Source: Paenibacillus farraposensis
Lineage (GTDB): Bacteria > Bacillota > Bacilli > Paenibacillales > Paenibacillaceae
Reading direction: 5' to 3'
DNA length: 64,000 nt
Assembly: GCF_020736845.1 (NCBI RefSeq)
Contig: NZ_JAFFQR010000105.1
Span: 241,513-305,512 of the forward strand
The notes under the pieces were generated by a model. The model saw only the letters and a list, made by a program, of their open reading frames with translations. It had not been told where the DNA came from and did no database searches. Below, piece by piece: positions 1 through 10,070 of the stretch (its first letter is position 1; each line of letters begins with the position of its first letter). The position numbers were made by a program, and so were the translations under genes.

Positions 1-788
1 ATTATCGCTATGAGCTGGGCGAGCTGGCTTCGACCCTGAACTATATGGCGCAGGAAATTGTCAGAACGAATCAAATCAAGGATGATTTTATTTCATCCAT
101 TTCCCATGAACTGCGCACCCCGCTTACTTCCATCAAAGGTTGGAGTGAAACGTTGAATTCCGGCGGATATGACCCGGAAGAGACGAAGATTGGGATGCAG
201 ATTATTTCTAAGGAGACGGATCGGTTGATCGGTTTGGTCGAGGAAATTCTTGATTTTTCCAAGCTGGAGCAAAACGCCATGAAGCTCGTCATGGGAACGT
301 TGGATCTGCGGGAGCTGCTGCAGGAAATTATGCTGAACGTATGGGCCAAGGCAGAAATGAAGCAGATTAAGCTCCAACTGGATTCGGAGGAGACGCCATA
401 TCTCGTCCACGGCGATGGTAATCGTCTGAAACAGGTGTTCTTGAACATTGTCGATAATGCCATCAAATTTTCGCATGAAAGCACTATTATTTTTCTCTCC
501 CTGCAACGGGTTGGGGATAACATTGAAATATCCGTCCAGGATACAGGGATTGGAATTAGTGAGGAAAATCTGTCCAGAGTGAGAGACCGCTTTTTCCAGG
601 TGGACCATCAAAATGGGGGGACTGGATTGGGGCTGGCGATTTCACAGCAGTTTGTTGAACTTCACCATGGACAGATGCTTATCACAAGTAAATTGGGGGC
701 AGGAACGACGATTACCGTTTCACTGCCTGCCCTGCAGGCGGACCAGTCCAATGAACCACCGCAGCTTACGGAGAGCCAGGATGTATAA
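1..788 (+). CDS. Sensor histidine kinase, C-terminal part (cut by window edge)
   Basis: The reading frame is open from the first bases of the window, so the N-terminal sensor and membrane part lies outside. The visible part starts in what looks like the end of a HAMP linker (ELGELASTLNYM). It continues with a HisKA dimerisation helix whose H-box is SISHELRTPLTSIKGW (phospho-acceptor His), then the HATPase_c domain: N-box with LNIVDNAIKF, G1 box DTGIGIS, F box RFFQVD and G2 box GGTGLGLAIS. All kinase motifs are intact. The partner response regulator is not in the window and is expected upstream. The signal sensed cannot be told from this part. An intrinsic terminator follows directly. Confidence 0.95.
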   Translation, partial: YRYELGELASTLNYMAQEIVRTNQIKDDFISSISHELRTPLTSIKGWSETLNSGGYDPEETKIGMQIISKETDRLIGLVEEILDFSKLEQNAMKLVMGTLDLRELLQEIMLNVWAKAEMKQIKLQLDSEETPYLVHGDGNRLKQVFLNIVDNAIKFSHESTIIFLSLQRVGDNIEISVQDTGIGISEENLSRVRDRFFQVDHQNGGTGLGLAISQQFVELHHGQMLITSKLGAGTTITVSLPALQADQSNEPPQLTESQDV

Positions 789-810
789 CTAGGCAGATTA
801 CCGCTTTAAT

Positions 811-855
811 AAAAACAGCCAGTCCTTCATAATGATGAGGGCTGGCTGTTTTTTT
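811..855. terminator. Intrinsic terminator between convergent genes
   Basis: AAACAGCCAG pairs with CTGGCTGTTT and is followed by a T run on the plus strand. The A run on the other side allows it to serve the minus-strand glgC as well. Confidence 0.85.
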
Positions 856-870
856 ACTTTTGGGGTAGTG

Positions 871-2097
871 TTATGAAGTAAAGCCTTCCGCACGCAAGCG
901 AGTATTACGCTCGTAAGCTTCTTTCAGCATGCGGGCGGTTTGCGGGCGTACCGCCATTTTGCCGAATACCGTCTCATTAGGCCCGATGACTGTAATTTCG
1001 CTCGGACTGCCTTTGATGACGGCACCATCACGAATTACAGCACCTTCGCCGATAATCGCATGCTCAATATACACGTTGCGCCCGATGCGTGTGTCAGGCA
1101 TGACGATACTTTCCTTGATGGATGAGCCTTTACCTATCTCTGCACCACAAAAAACAACAGAGCGTTCGATTTGGCCTTCAATCTGGCAAGAATCATGCAG
1201 CAGGCTGCCGAGCGGCTGCGCCTTGCGATTATGGGTCTTATGTGCGCTTAGCCTTGAGCGGCGTTCCCGCGTATACATAGGCCAATCCGTACGTTGAAGA
1301 TCGATAGCGCAATTCTCTTGCAGCAGATCCATGTGGGAATCCCACAGGCTTTTAACGGTGCCTACGTCCTTCCAATAGCCCTGAAATTCATACACATACA
1401 ATGATTCTTGATCCGCCAGCATTTTGGGAATGATGTCTTTACCAAAATCATGACTGGATTGGGTATCCAGTGCGTCCTGCAGCAGATAGCCTTTCAAGTA
1501 ATCCCATTTGAAAAGATAAATTCCCATCGAAGCCAAATTACTTTCCGGTTTTTCCGGCTTCTCGGCAAATTCTGTAACTCGCAAATCGGTATCTGTACTC
1601 ATCACACCAAAGCGGTGAGCCTCATCCCAGGGAACCTCCATCACAGAAATGGTAGCCGCTGCGCCTTTACCCTTATGGTAGCCCAGCATTTCACGATAAT
1701 TCATGAAGTAAATATGGTCACCTGATAAAATAAGTACATGCTCCGGATTTTGACTGTCGATATATTCGATATTTTTATGAATAGCGTCTGCCGTCCCCAA
1801 ATATTCAGCGTTGCTTGTATTGTATGACGGAAGCAGCGTGATTCCTTTGTCATCCGTTTTGGTCAGCCCCCAGGGTGTCCCGTCTCCAATATGCTCATGT
1901 AAGGATTCAGCTTCATATTGCGTCAGCACACCCACAGTGTCAATGTCTGAATTTACGCAATTGCTGAGAGGAAAATCGATGATCCGGTAATGACCGCCAA
2001 AAGGTACGGCGGGTTTGGCAATCGTTGATGTAAGGGGAGCAAGACGGCGTCCCTCTCCGCCTGCCAGCAGCATGGCAATGCATTCTTTATTAAACAT
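871..2097 (-). CDS. glgC: Glucose-1-phosphate adenylyltransferase
   Basis: Makes ADP-glucose from glucose-1-phosphate and ATP, the first committed step of bacterial glycogen synthesis. The 408-residue protein starts [21 protein letters not shown], carrying the nucleotide-binding [11 protein letters not shown] motif at residues 13-23, then [19 protein letters not shown]. The C-terminal third is a left-handed beta-helix (hexapeptide-like [24 protein letters not shown]). A longer frame to 2358 exists, but a good ribosome site (GGGAGGG, about 2106-2112) sits just before the ATG at 2097 and family alignments begin here. It is divergent from glgB-glgA, whereas B. subtilis has all glg genes in one operon. 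The 237-bp divergent gap must hold both promoters. No glgD or glgP is in the window. Confidence 0.95.
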   Translation of the reverse strand: MFNKECIAMLLAGGEGRRLAPLTSTIAKPAVPFGGHYRIIDFPLSNCVNSDIDTVGVLTQYEAESLHEHIGDGTPWGLTKTDDKGITLLPSYNTSNAEYLGTADAIHKNIEYIDSQNPEHVLILSGDHIYFMNYREMLGYHKGKGAAATISVMEVPWDEAHRFGVMSTDTDLRVTEFAEKPEKPESNLASMGIYLFKWDYLKGYLLQDALDTQSSHDFGKDIIPKMLADQESLYVYEFQGYWKDVGTVKSLWDSHMDLLQENCAIDLQRTDWPMYTRERRSRLSAHKTHNRKAQPLGSLLHDSCQIEGQIERSVVFCGAEIGKGSSIKESIVMPDTRIGRNVYIEHAIIGEGAVIRDGAVIKGSPSEITVIGPNETVFGKMAVRPQTARMLKEAYERNTRLRAEGFTS

Positions 2098-2334
2098 TTC
2101 GTTTCCCTCCCGATTTAGTCGTCTGTTGTAGTACATACATAAACGGTATGGGGTGCTCTTGAAACCATCAGGTGCATCAGATCCCCCAAAAACCAAGTTT
2201 ATTTTTTTCATAGTCATTTTTCTGTTCATTGTGGCTAGAATGGGGTAATAACTCAGGTTACCTTTGACCGAAAAGCGAATGCATTTCCGAATCATACATT
2301 TCGTATGATACAAACATATAAGGGTGGTGACGTG

Positions 2335-4266
2335 ATGACTGAGCAAGCTCTTCCGCAACAGGCTGTATCACCGGAAGAAATTTATTTGTTTCATGAAGGA
2401 ACGCTTTATTACAGCTACCGATCTTTGGGTTCCCACCTTACTGTGGAGAACGGAGAACAGGGCGTCCGTTTTACGGTCTGGGCTCCTCATGCTCTCCATG
2501 TCGGGCTTGCTACAGATTGTAACAACTGGAATGGGGAACAAGATTCTTTATATAGGATTCCCAAATCCGGTTTTTGGAGTCGTTTTTTTCCGAAGATATC
2601 CCAAGGAACTTTTTACAAATATGAAATTACGGGGGCCAACGGTGAACGTTTTCTGAAAGCAGACCCGTACGCGGTTCGTGCTGAAGTCAGACCGGCAACG
2701 GCTTCTGTAGTCGCTTCGTTGGACGGGTATGCCTGGAAAGACGCAGCTTGGCGCCGAAAACGCAGAGCGCCTTACGGAAAGCCTCTTCATATATACGAGC
2801 TTCATCTGGGAACCTGGAGGCAAAAAGAAGACGGCACGTTTTATACATACAGGGAAATGGCTGAGCTTCTCGTGCCTTATGTAACCGAAATGGGGTATAC
2901 ACATATTGAGCTGATGCCGCTGAGCGAGCATCCCTATGACCTCTCTTGGGGTTATCAGCTGACAGGTTACTTTGCGCTGACGAGCCGTTACGGTGAACCA
3001 CATGATTTTATGTACTTGGTGGACCGTTGTCATCAGGCAGGAATTGGCGTACTTATGGATTGGGTTCCCGCTCATTTTGCCAAGGATGCGCATGGACTCA
3101 GGCTATTTGACGGATCACCACTGTTTGAATATACGGACCCGTTAATTGCTGAAAAGCCTGGCTGGGGCACACTTACATTTGATTACAGCAAGCCGGAGGT
3201 ACGTTCTTTTTTAATCTCGAGTGCGTTGTTCTGGATGGATGTGTACCATATTGACGGTCTGCGCGTGGATGCAGTGACGAGCATGCTGCGGCTTGATTTC
3301 GAAAAGCAGGATGGACAATACCATCTAAACTCCAATGGAGGTATTGAAAATGAAGAGGCCATCGCCTTCCTCCAACAGCTGAATCAGACCGTATTCCATT
3401 ATTATCCCTATGCGCTCATGATGGCGGAAGAATCCAGTGCCTGGCCGAAGGTGACCTCACCGGTAAGCGATGGGGGACTCGGCTTTAATTACAAATGGAA
3501 CATGGGCTGGATGAACGATACGCTGGATTATGTTCAGACCGATTTCTGCCATCGGCCAGAGCGCCATAATCTGCTGACGTTTCCCATAGCTTATGCATAC
3601 AGCGAAAATTTTACACTGCCGTTGTCGCATGATGAGGTCGTACATGGTAAAAAGTCACTGCTTAATAAAATGCCAGGCACCTATGAGCAAAAATTTTCCG
3701 GGCTGCGAGCGCTTCTTGGGTACCAAATCACCTCGCCGGGTAAAAAGCTCTTGTTTATGGGCGGTGAATTTGGTCAATTTATTGAATGGAAGGATCAGGA
3801 TCAGCTCGACTGGTTTTTGCTGGATTATGATAGTCACCGGTCGCTGCATTCCTATACAAAAGTGCTGAATCATTTGTATATTCAGGAAAAGGCATTATGG
3901 GAGCTCGATCATTCGTGGGACGGCTATCAGTGGATTGAAGCGGAGGATCGCGGACAGAGCGTAATTACGTATCTGCGTAAAGGGAAAAAGCCGGGAGATA
4001 CGCTGGTTATTCTGATTAACTTTCAGCCTGTACAAAGAGAACATTATCGAATTGGACTGCAAAAGGCCGGAAGTTATATGGAGGTGCTCAACAGTGACCA
4101 TAGAGACTTTGGGGGGAGTGGTCAGTTAAACTCCGGATTGCTGCGGACCGCAAAAACTCCTTGCCACGGACAGCCTTACAGCCTGGAGGTGACCATTCCG
4201 CCCCTGAGCATCGTTATACTCAAGAAGGCGCCCCGGAGGTCCAAAAAAAGCAGATTAACTACATAG
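2335..4266 (+). CDS. glgB: 1,4-alpha-glucan branching enzyme
   Basis: Cuts alpha-1,4 chains and rejoins them as alpha-1,6 branches in glycogen. The 643-residue protein has an N-terminal CBM48-type domain (about 30-125), then a GH13 barrel. The expected catalytic triad is present: Asp312 ([11 protein letters not shown]), Glu365 (MMAEES) and Asp433 (LSHDEVVHG). The 53 and 68 residue spacings equal those I recall for the E. coli enzyme. A C-terminal all-beta domain follows. I chose ATG 2335 with ribosome site AGGGTGG at 2321; an in-frame ATG at 2305 has no such site. Followed 13 bp later by glgA, so co-transcribed. Confidence 0.95.
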   Translation: MTEQALPQQAVSPEEIYLFHEGTLYYSYRSLGSHLTVENGEQGVRFTVWAPHALHVGLATDCNNWNGEQDSLYRIPKSGFWSRFFPKISQGTFYKYEITGANGERFLKADPYAVRAEVRPATASVVASLDGYAWKDAAWRRKRRAPYGKPLHIYELHLGTWRQKEDGTFYTYREMAELLVPYVTEMGYTHIELMPLSEHPYDLSWGYQLTGYFALTSRYGEPHDFMYLVDRCHQAGIGVLMDWVPAHFAKDAHGLRLFDGSPLFEYTDPLIAEKPGWGTLTFDYSKPEVRSFLISSALFWMDVYHIDGLRVDAVTSMLRLDFEKQDGQYHLNSNGGIENEEAIAFLQQLNQTVFHYYPYALMMAEESSAWPKVTSPVSDGGLGFNYKWNMGWMNDTLDYVQTDFCHRPERHNLLTFPIAYAYSENFTLPLSHDEVVHGKKSLLNKMPGTYEQKFSGLRALLGYQITSPGKKLLFMGGEFGQFIEWKDQDQLDWFLLDYDSHRSLHSYTKVLNHLYIQEKALWELDHSWDGYQWIEAEDRGQSVITYLRKGKKPGDTLVILINFQPVQREHYRIGLQKAGSYMEVLNSDHRDFGGSGQLNSGLLRTAKTPCHGQPYSLEVTIPPLSIVILKKAPRRSKKSRLTT

Positions 4267-4279
4267 GGAGGACACACAT

Positions 4280-5728
4280 ATGAACATTTTGTTTGCGGCC
4301 GCAGAGGCCCATCCATTGATCAAAACAGGTGGATTGGCTGATGTGATTGGCGCACTGCCGAAGGCGCTTCGTCAGGCAGGGTGTGACGTCCGAATCATAT
4401 TGCCTAAATACAAGGGGATTTCGGATACGTACAAGAATGCTGTGCGTCCTGTAACGGTAAAACGTGTGGCCGTAGGCTGGCGCGATCAGTATTGTGGAGT
4501 AGAGGAACTGACATTGGACAGAATCAGGGTGTATTTGATAGATAACGAATATTACTTCGGTCGTGACGGAATTTATGGCTATCTGGATGATGGCGAACGC
4601 TTCTCCTTTTTTAACCGGGCCATTTTGGACCTACTTCCTGAGCTGGATTTCCGGCCGGATATTCTGCATTGTCATGACTGGCATACGGCCATGGTTCCGC
4701 TTCTTTTGCATTCCGATTATCGCCATTTGCCCTTTTACAGCGACATCCGCACCGTGTTCACCATTCACAATTTGCTGTATCAGGGTGATTTTCCATATGA
4801 GGTGTTAACGGAGTTGCTGAACCTGAATGGGAGCTATTTTACCCCCGAGGGTGTGGAGTATTATGGCAGATTGAATTTTATGAAAGGGGGACTGACTTAC
4901 TCGGATCATATTACAACCGTGAGCCCAACCTATGCCGAGGAGATTCAGACGGAATTTTACGGATACGGACTGGAGGGACTACTTCGCAAGCTGGGAGGAC
5001 AGGGACGCTTGACAGGCATTGTCAATGGCATTGATACCAAAAGCTATAATCCCGCTGCGGACAATCATATTTATACGAAGTACCGTACCAGTCTGACAAA
5101 GAAGAAGGAAAACAAAATAGGCCTGCAGAAAGAGCTGGGGCTGCCGGTTCGTCCGGATGTGCCTTTAATGGCCATGGTAACCCGGCTTGTCGATATGAAG
5201 GGACTGGATCTGGTAACGAGGGTGCTTGACGAGATCTTATATTATGATGATATCCAGTTTGTCTTGCTGGGTACAGGAGACGAGGCTTTTGAGCACTGGT
5301 TCCGGGAAGCGGCGGGACGTTATCCCCTGAACATGTCGGCGCAGCTCACCTTCAACGAGCCTTTATCACGAAAAATATATGCTGCAAGCGATATGTATTT
5401 GATGCCGTCGAGGTTTGAGCCTTGCGGAATCAGTCAGCTGCTGGCACTTCGTTATGGATGTATTCCCATTGTACGGGAAACAGGTGGGTTGAATGATACC
5501 GTGCATGCTTACAACGAGGCCACGGGTAAAGGAAACGGCTTTAGCTTTACGAATTATAACGCGCATGACATGCTGCATACGATTCGTCGTGCCGTTGATT
5601 TTTACCGCCAGCCTGAGCATTGGTCCAAGCTTGCACAAACGGCTTTTGCAGGAGACTATAGCTGGGATGTGTCAGCTCAGGCGTATATGAATATTTACCG
5701 TTCACTGACAAAAACCAATGGATGCTGA
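4280..5728 (+). CDS. glgA: Glycogen synthase (ADP-glucose type, GT5)
   Basis: Extends alpha-1,4-glucan chains from ADP-glucose. 482 residues, the normal length. The N-terminal ADP-glucose binding loop KTGGLADV (Lys15) is present, as is the C-terminal glucosyltransferase signature MPSRFEPCGISQLLALRYG. The ribosome site AGGGAGGAC lies 6 bases before the ATG. It forms an operon with glgB and depends on ADP-glucose from the divergent glgC. A terminator follows at about 5733-5786. Confidence 0.95.
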   Translation: MNILFAAAEAHPLIKTGGLADVIGALPKALRQAGCDVRIILPKYKGISDTYKNAVRPVTVKRVAVGWRDQYCGVEELTLDRIRVYLIDNEYYFGRDGIYGYLDDGERFSFFNRAILDLLPELDFRPDILHCHDWHTAMVPLLLHSDYRHLPFYSDIRTVFTIHNLLYQGDFPYEVLTELLNLNGSYFTPEGVEYYGRLNFMKGGLTYSDHITTVSPTYAEEIQTEFYGYGLEGLLRKLGGQGRLTGIVNGIDTKSYNPAADNHIYTKYRTSLTKKKENKIGLQKELGLPVRPDVPLMAMVTRLVDMKGLDLVTRVLDEILYYDDIQFVLLGTGDEAFEHWFREAAGRYPLNMSAQLTFNEPLSRKIYAASDMYLMPSRFEPCGISQLLALRYGCIPIVRETGGLNDTVHAYNEATGKGNGFSFTNYNAHDMLHTIRRAVDFYRQPEHWSKLAQTAFAGDYSWDVSAQAYMNIYRSLTKTNGC

Positions 5729-5732
5729 ATGG

Positions 5733-5786
5733 AAAAAAGGGCATTCCTCTAGCTAAGCGCTGGCAAGGAAATGTCCTTTTGTTTTG
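5733..5786 (+). terminator. Intrinsic terminator of glgB-glgA
   Basis: AAAAGGGCATTCC can pair imperfectly with GGAAATGTCCTTTT across a loop of about 20 bases, with T-rich sequence following. Confidence 0.6.
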
Positions 5787-5790
5787 TGAT

Positions 5791-6164
5791 TCAGTCGCCC
5801 CCGCTACCACAGTTGCTGCCGCAACGAGGAATTGCTGCTGTATGAGCTGTTGCTACATGAAAAACTGCTGCTGCAGGAGGATGGGCTGTCTGAATCACCT
5901 GAATCATCGTAAGAAGAGTCTCCATCATAAGAACTGTCGCAAGAAGACTGATAATATGAATCGGATGTATCCCAGTTCGAGCAACCACTTGCATGAGCTG
6001 CATCCGGATGAGCTGGCGAATGCCGCATTGCCTTCAGCAGCCAGATGCATGTGCAAGGCAAACGCCCGTTTTTTCCGAAATATTGCCCGATAAAAAAACA
6101 AAAAAATGACAAGGACGATGATGATAACGATAACGAACGTTCCAAGGTTATTAATGTGATCCAT
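5791..6164 (-). pseudogene. Ser/Cys-rich single-pass membrane protein, frameshifted
   Basis: Three overlapping minus-strand frames read as one protein if two frameshifts are allowed. The N-terminus (from 6164) is MDHINNLGTFVIVIIIVLVI, a clear membrane segment followed by a basic stop-transfer (FRKKRAF). Near 5995 the frame changes into a tail rich in Ser, Cys, Asp and Tyr (SYDGDSSYDDSGDS). Near 5825 it changes again and ends CGSNCGSGGD, which looks like a natural C-terminus. I recall short Paenibacillus proteins of this make-up, with a membrane anchor and a Ser/Gly/Cys-rich tail, but no function. The ribosome site is weak. It could be decay or sequence error. Confidence 0.45.
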
Positions 6165-6205
6165 AATGGCTGCTGCTTTTTGGAAAGAAGACGGAATAAA
6201 GCTTT

Positions 6206-7323
6206 TTAAGCTCTGTTTTTCAGCAGAGCGAATTCTTCTTTAATCTGTGCCAGCAGCATTCCTTCCATCGCCCGGTCCTGCATCGCCATATCCCGGAATT
6301 CAGGTGTATGCAAGGCGTGCTTCTCGTCAATAACTTGAATGTAGGGGGGGATCGCAGGACAATGGAGTGACACATTACCGATATCCATGGAGCCGTGATC
6401 TTCAACCTCCAATATGTCCGCCTGCGCAATACCGGCCTGCATCCAATTTGCAGTAAAAATATCGGAAGCACGCGGTCGTCACCATTTCGTCATAAGAAGT
6501 TTCATAATTGGAGGTTTCCAGGCGACATCCGGCTTGCAAAGCCGCTCCTTCAGCAATTTGATTCACGCGCCGCGTCAGTGGGTTTAGCTCATAACGTGTT
6601 GCGGCCCGTACATAAAATTGGGCAGAGGCATAATCAGGAATAATGTTCGCTGCCTGTCCGCCCTGATTGATAATGCCGTGAATACGCACTGTATTTTTCA
6701 CCTGTTGGCGATACGCATTGATTCCGCCTGAACGTTTGGATCACTGCATCCAGTGCATTAACACCTTCATGCGGGCTGACGGCCGCGTGAGCAGACTTCC
6801 CGAAGAATTCAATTGTACCGCATCCATGGCCAGCGATTTGCCGGATTTTTCATAATGGTCCAACGGGTGCGTCATAAGCGCTATGTCACAATCATCAAAC
6901 AAACCGGCAACTGCCATAGGAACCTTTGCCCCCTGGTTTCTTCGGCAGGTGTGCCATATACCCGAATTTCCCTCCGATCTCATCAATAACTGACTTGAGG
7001 CCTACGGTTGCTCCGGTGCTCATCACACAGATCAGATGGTGTCCGCAGGCGTGCCCAAGACCTTTCAGGGCGTCATACTCCGCCAGAAAAGCGACCACCG
7101 GTCCGGGCTTGACTCCTTTGTAGCTTGCAATAAAGGCTGTTTCGATGCCCAAGACAGGCGCCTGAACCTCAAATCCGTGAAAGGCGAGCTCTTCTTTTAA
7201 ACGGGCAGAAGCCAGAAATTCCTCATTTCCAAGTTCAGGATTGGCACCGATATATAACGAAATGTCCTTAAAGCGCTGGGCATGCTCCTCAATGGCTTGT
7301 TAAATTTTCTGTTTAAAATCCAT
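6206..7323 (-). pseudogene. M20-family amidohydrolase/peptidase, broken
   Basis: Translating in pieces gives a recognisable M20D aminoacylase or aminobenzoyl-glutamate hydrolase-like protein: NPELGNEEFLAS, the metal-binding GHACGHHL, KVPMAVAGLFDDCDIALMTH, GGQAANIIPDYASAQFYVRA and a C-terminal LLAQIKEEFALLKNRA. The likely start is ATG 7323, but codon 8 is TAA (7300-7302). At least three frameshifts follow, near 6960, 6790 and 6465, so no full-length product is possible. Such enzymes hydrolyse N-acyl or peptide bonds with a di-metal centre. The gene stands divergent from the amino-acid importer at 7473, which could once have supplied or taken up a related substrate. Confidence 0.8.
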
Positions 7324-7397
7324 GTGAAACCCGCCTCAGGTATAGCCTATAATGTAGGTACTGCGTAAGGTATGATGAAATTGTACTATAACATTCA

Positions 7398-7426
7398 TTG
7401 CATAATCATGCATATTCATTTATAAT
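7398..7426 (+). promoter_or_regulatory. SigA-type promoter of the amino-acid importer
   Basis: TTGCAT (7398-7403), 17-bp spacer, TATAAT (7421-7426), ending 46 bp before the TTG start at 7473. The spacer contains TGCAT-AATC-ATGCA followed by ATTCAT, reminiscent of arginine-repressor half-sites, so ArgR/AhrC control is possible but unproven. Confidence 0.7.
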
Positions 7427-7472
7427 GGCACAATCTTATTTATTATAAAGAATTTAAGGGGAGAAAAAAAGA

Positions 7473-8936
7473 TTGAAAAAGCTATATCGTTTTACCGCCC
7501 TGGTTTTGACGGCGGTTATCCTGCTGCTGGCTGGCCTTCCCATGCTCACGGCATACGGAACGGAAGCCAAGCCGCAGAAAAAACTGGTAGTCGGCATGAG
7601 TGCCGATTTTCCGCCGTATGAGTTTCATAAAGACATTAACGACAAGGATACCATTGTTGGGTTCGATGTTGAAATCGCCAAGGAAATTGCCAAGGATCTG
7701 GGTGCGGAGATGGTTCCCGATGACATGAGCTTTGACTCCTTGCTGCCTGCCCTGCAAAGTGGACGCGTAGACCTGGTGTTGTCCGGTATGACGCCAACGG
7801 ATGAACGTAGAAAAAGCATTGATTTTTCAGACATATACTACCACTCCAAACAGGTCATTATGGTACGGCCCGAGGATAAAGACAAATATCCGACGATGGC
7901 TTCACTGAAAGGCGAAAAGCTCGGCGCGCAAAAAGGCACGATCCAGGAAGAAATTGCACAAAAAGTGCCTAATGCCACTGTAACCTCGCTGGATAAAATA
8001 TCCGATCTGGTACTCCAGCTTCGGACCAATCGTATCAACGCAGTTGTCATTGAGGATACCGTTGCCAAAGGATACACACTGGACGGTACTGTAACGCTGG
8101 CCAAGGCAGTCCCAGATGATAAGGGAGCAGAGACAGCTGTAGGTATTCGCAAGGGAAATACTGAACTGCTTGCCTCTGTAAATAAAACACTGGCCCGTCT
8201 GAAAGCAGACGGATCCATTGAGAAATTTTCGACGGCAGCGAGCGCACTGAATGCCGATCGTCAGGTTTCCTCCAATTCCATTGTGGATATATTTTTGAAA
8301 TACCGCAGCTTTTACGTCACAGGCATCGGCTACACGCTGTTGCTGTCTGCGCTCGGGGTATTGTTTGGATTTATCATTGGTCTGATTATATCCTTGCTGC
8401 GTATGTGCGGTGTACGTATTATTGAATGGCTGGGTACTGCTTACGTAGAGATACTGCGGGGTACTCCGATGCTGGTACAGCTTATGATCATTCACTACGG
8501 GATTGCTTTGACGCTGGGTGTCAATTTTACGCCACTTCAGTCCGGTATACTTACACTGTCTTTGAACAGTTCGGCATATCTGGCCGAAATTTTCCGCGCA
8601 GGTATCCAGGGGGTAGACCGTGGACAGATGGAGGCTGCCCGCTCTTTGGGGATGGGACGAGGCAAAGCCATGCGCCATGTCATCTTACCGCAGGCCTTTA
8701 AGTCTATTCTGCCTGCGATCGGTAATGAATTTGTTACGATTATTAAGGAATCCTCCATCATTTCTACCATCGGAATGGTGGATATTATGTATCAGGCTCA
8801 GGTTATTAAGAACATTACCTACGAAGGATTAAGCCCGTTCTTAATCGCAGGCGCTTTTTATTTTGTAATGACATTCAGCTTGTCCAAGCTGCTGGGTTTA
8901 TGGGAAAGGAAGTTGAGAGCCAGTGATCACCGTTAA
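7473..8936 (+). CDS. Fused substrate-binding protein/permease of polar amino-acid ABC importer
   Basis: One 487-residue chain carries both the binding protein and the channel of an importer of the glutamine/arginine/histidine class. Residues 1-30 are a signal or anchor segment. Residues about 36-260 form a type-3 solute-binding domain ([28 protein letters not shown]). Residues about 270-480 are a permease with several membrane spans and the EAA loop [20 protein letters not shown] that contacts the ATPase. The fused form is known in Firmicutes (GlnP type). The start codon is TTG, chosen because AAGGGGAGA lies just upstream (7456). It overlaps the ATPase gene by 14 bp, indicating translational coupling. 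The exact substrate cannot be assigned. Confidence 0.93.
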   Translation: MKKLYRFTALVLTAVILLLAGLPMLTAYGTEAKPQKKLVVGMSADFPPYEFHKDINDKDTIVGFDVEIAKEIAKDLGAEMVPDDMSFDSLLPALQSGRVDLVLSGMTPTDERRKSIDFSDIYYHSKQVIMVRPEDKDKYPTMASLKGEKLGAQKGTIQEEIAQKVPNATVTSLDKISDLVLQLRTNRINAVVIEDTVAKGYTLDGTVTLAKAVPDDKGAETAVGIRKGNTELLASVNKTLARLKADGSIEKFSTAASALNADRQVSSNSIVDIFLKYRSFYVTGIGYTLLLSALGVLFGFIIGLIISLLRMCGVRIIEWLGTAYVEILRGTPMLVQLMIIHYGIALTLGVNFTPLQSGILTLSLNSSAYLAEIFRAGIQGVDRGQMEAARSLGMGRGKAMRHVILPQAFKSILPAIGNEFVTIIKESSIISTIGMVDIMYQAQVIKNITYEGLSPFLIAGAFYFVMTFSLSKLLGLWERKLRASDHR

Positions 8937-9645
8937 ACAACTGCGTAAATCGTTCGGCAAAAATGAAATTTTAAAAGGCATTGACATTGATATTGCCAAA
9001 GGGGAAGTTGTCGTCGTCATCGGTCCAAGTGGTTCGGGGAAAAGTACGTTTTTGCGTTGCCTCAATCTGCTGGAGCAGCCGACAGACGGGGAAATATTGT
9101 TTGAGGGTCAGTCGATAACAGCCCGCGGTCATAATATTAATGCAACGCGCGAGAAAATGGGCATGGTGTTTCAGCATTTTAACCTGTTCCCGCATAAAAC
9201 CGTGCTGCAAAACCTGACACTTGCACCAACACAAGTAAAAGGCCAATCCAGCAAGGAAGCAGAGAAAATTGCATTGGAGCTCTTGCGTACCGTGGGGCTC
9301 GAAGATAAGAAGAATGCCTACCCGAACCAGCTATCCGGCGGGCAGAAGCAGCGGATTGCGATTGCGCGTGCTTTGGCGATGCAGCCGCATGTCATGCTGT
9401 TCGATGAGCCGACCTCTGCTTTGGACCCTGAGATGGTCGGAGAGGTGCTGGACGTGATGAAGAAGCTCGCTGAAGGCGGCATGACGATGGTCATTGTGAC
9501 GCATGAAATGGGTTTTGCGCGCGAGGTAGGGGATCGGATTATTTTTATGGATAACGGACTGATCATCGAGCAGGGTACACCTGAACAGGTCTTTGGTACA
9601 CCAAGCCATGACCGTACCCGCGATTTTCTTGCCAAAGTATTGTAA
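8923..9645 (+). CDS. Polar amino-acid ABC transporter ATPase
   Basis: 240 residues, the usual size of GlnQ/ArtP-like ATPases. Walker A is GPSGSGKST, the Q-loop is in [10 protein letters not shown], the signature is [16 protein letters not shown], Walker B is [13 protein letters not shown], and the H-loop is VTHEMGFA. The GTG start at 8923 lies inside the upstream permease gene. It powers the fused importer encoded just before it. The unit ends at a terminator at 9673. Confidence 0.95.
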   Translation: MITVKQLRKSFGKNEILKGIDIDIAKGEVVVVIGPSGSGKSTFLRCLNLLEQPTDGEILFEGQSITARGHNINATREKMGMVFQHFNLFPHKTVLQNLTLAPTQVKGQSSKEAEKIALELLRTVGLEDKKNAYPNQLSGGQKQRIAIARALAMQPHVMLFDEPTSALDPEMVGEVLDVMKKLAEGGMTMVIVTHEMGFAREVGDRIIFMDNGLIIEQGTPEQVFGTPSHDRTRDFLAKVL

Positions 9646-9672
9646 ATCATCTTTTTGTAGGCTATAAAGTAG

Positions 9673-9718
9673 TAAGCCCTGCCACGGTTGATATTAGCCG
9701 GGAGGGCTTATTATTTTG
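9673..9718 (+). terminator. Intrinsic terminator of the importer operon
   Basis: TAAGCCCT (9673-9680) pairs with AGGGCTTA (9703-9710), followed by TTATTTTG. Confidence 0.75.
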
Positions 9719-9760
9719 TCATCATTTTCGCGTGTTTTCGTAACAGATACCGATTTCATG

Positions 9761-9790
9761 GTGACAAAATTGTAATAAATATAGTATAAT
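9761..9790 (+). promoter_or_regulatory. SigA-type promoter of the riboswitch-controlled transcript
   Basis: GTGACA (9761-9766), 18-bp spacer, TATAAT (9785-9790). It lies about 30 bp before the start of the conserved leader. Confidence 0.65.
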
Positions 9791-9819
9791 ATTCGAGGTT
9801 TCCAACATTTTCATGCAGA

Positions 9820-10056
9820 TGAGGTTACAAATTTGTGATATTATGCAGTAAGCCAAAACTTGCCGGGACAGCATGAGGCGATGACAGACGCCAAAGGCTT
9901 GGATTATAACCATGGGAAGTGCGGGGGATGTAACAACGGCAGTCTTTCCGATTTGTCATAAGGACGAATGACGGAAGATGCCTAGGGGTGAATTGCACAA
10001 GCATAGGGCTTCTCCTGAGCCCGAATCCGACAGCTAACCTCGCAGGCATAACAAAG
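9820..10056 (+). ncRNA. ydaO/yuaA-type cyclic di-AMP riboswitch
   Basis: The long leader before the LysM-3D gene carries the conserved blocks of the ydaO motif in order: GCCGGGACAGC, GGGAAGTGCGGGGGATG, CCTAGGGGTGAATTGCAC, and the diagnostic 3' block CCGAATCCGACAGCTAACC followed by TCGCAGGCAT. This class binds c-di-AMP and usually turns off genes for cell-wall hydrolases and potassium/osmolyte transport. The downstream gene is of the expected kind. I see no separate terminator hairpin before the ribosome site AAAGGAGG (10052-10059), so the way it acts on expression is unclear. Boundaries are approximate. Confidence 0.87.
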
Positions 10057-10070
10057 GAGGTACATATCTT

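Noticed and set aside
2098..2358. Upstream extension of glgC (87 extra codons)
   Set aside because: It covers the divergent promoter region and the start of glgB, while a strong ribosome site and family start point lie at 2097.
5722..6093. Plus-strand Cys-rich frame (123 codons) starting at the end of glgA
   Set aside because: It overlaps the terminator of glgA and reads antisense through the Ser/Cys tail of the minus-strand membrane protein, which explains its odd composition.
7902..8678. Long minus-strand open frame (258 codons) opposite the amino-acid importer
   Set aside because: It mirrors a clear, motif-rich gene on the plus strand, has no ribosome site or recognisable domain, and has a Gln/Tyr/Arg-rich composition typical of antisense frames.
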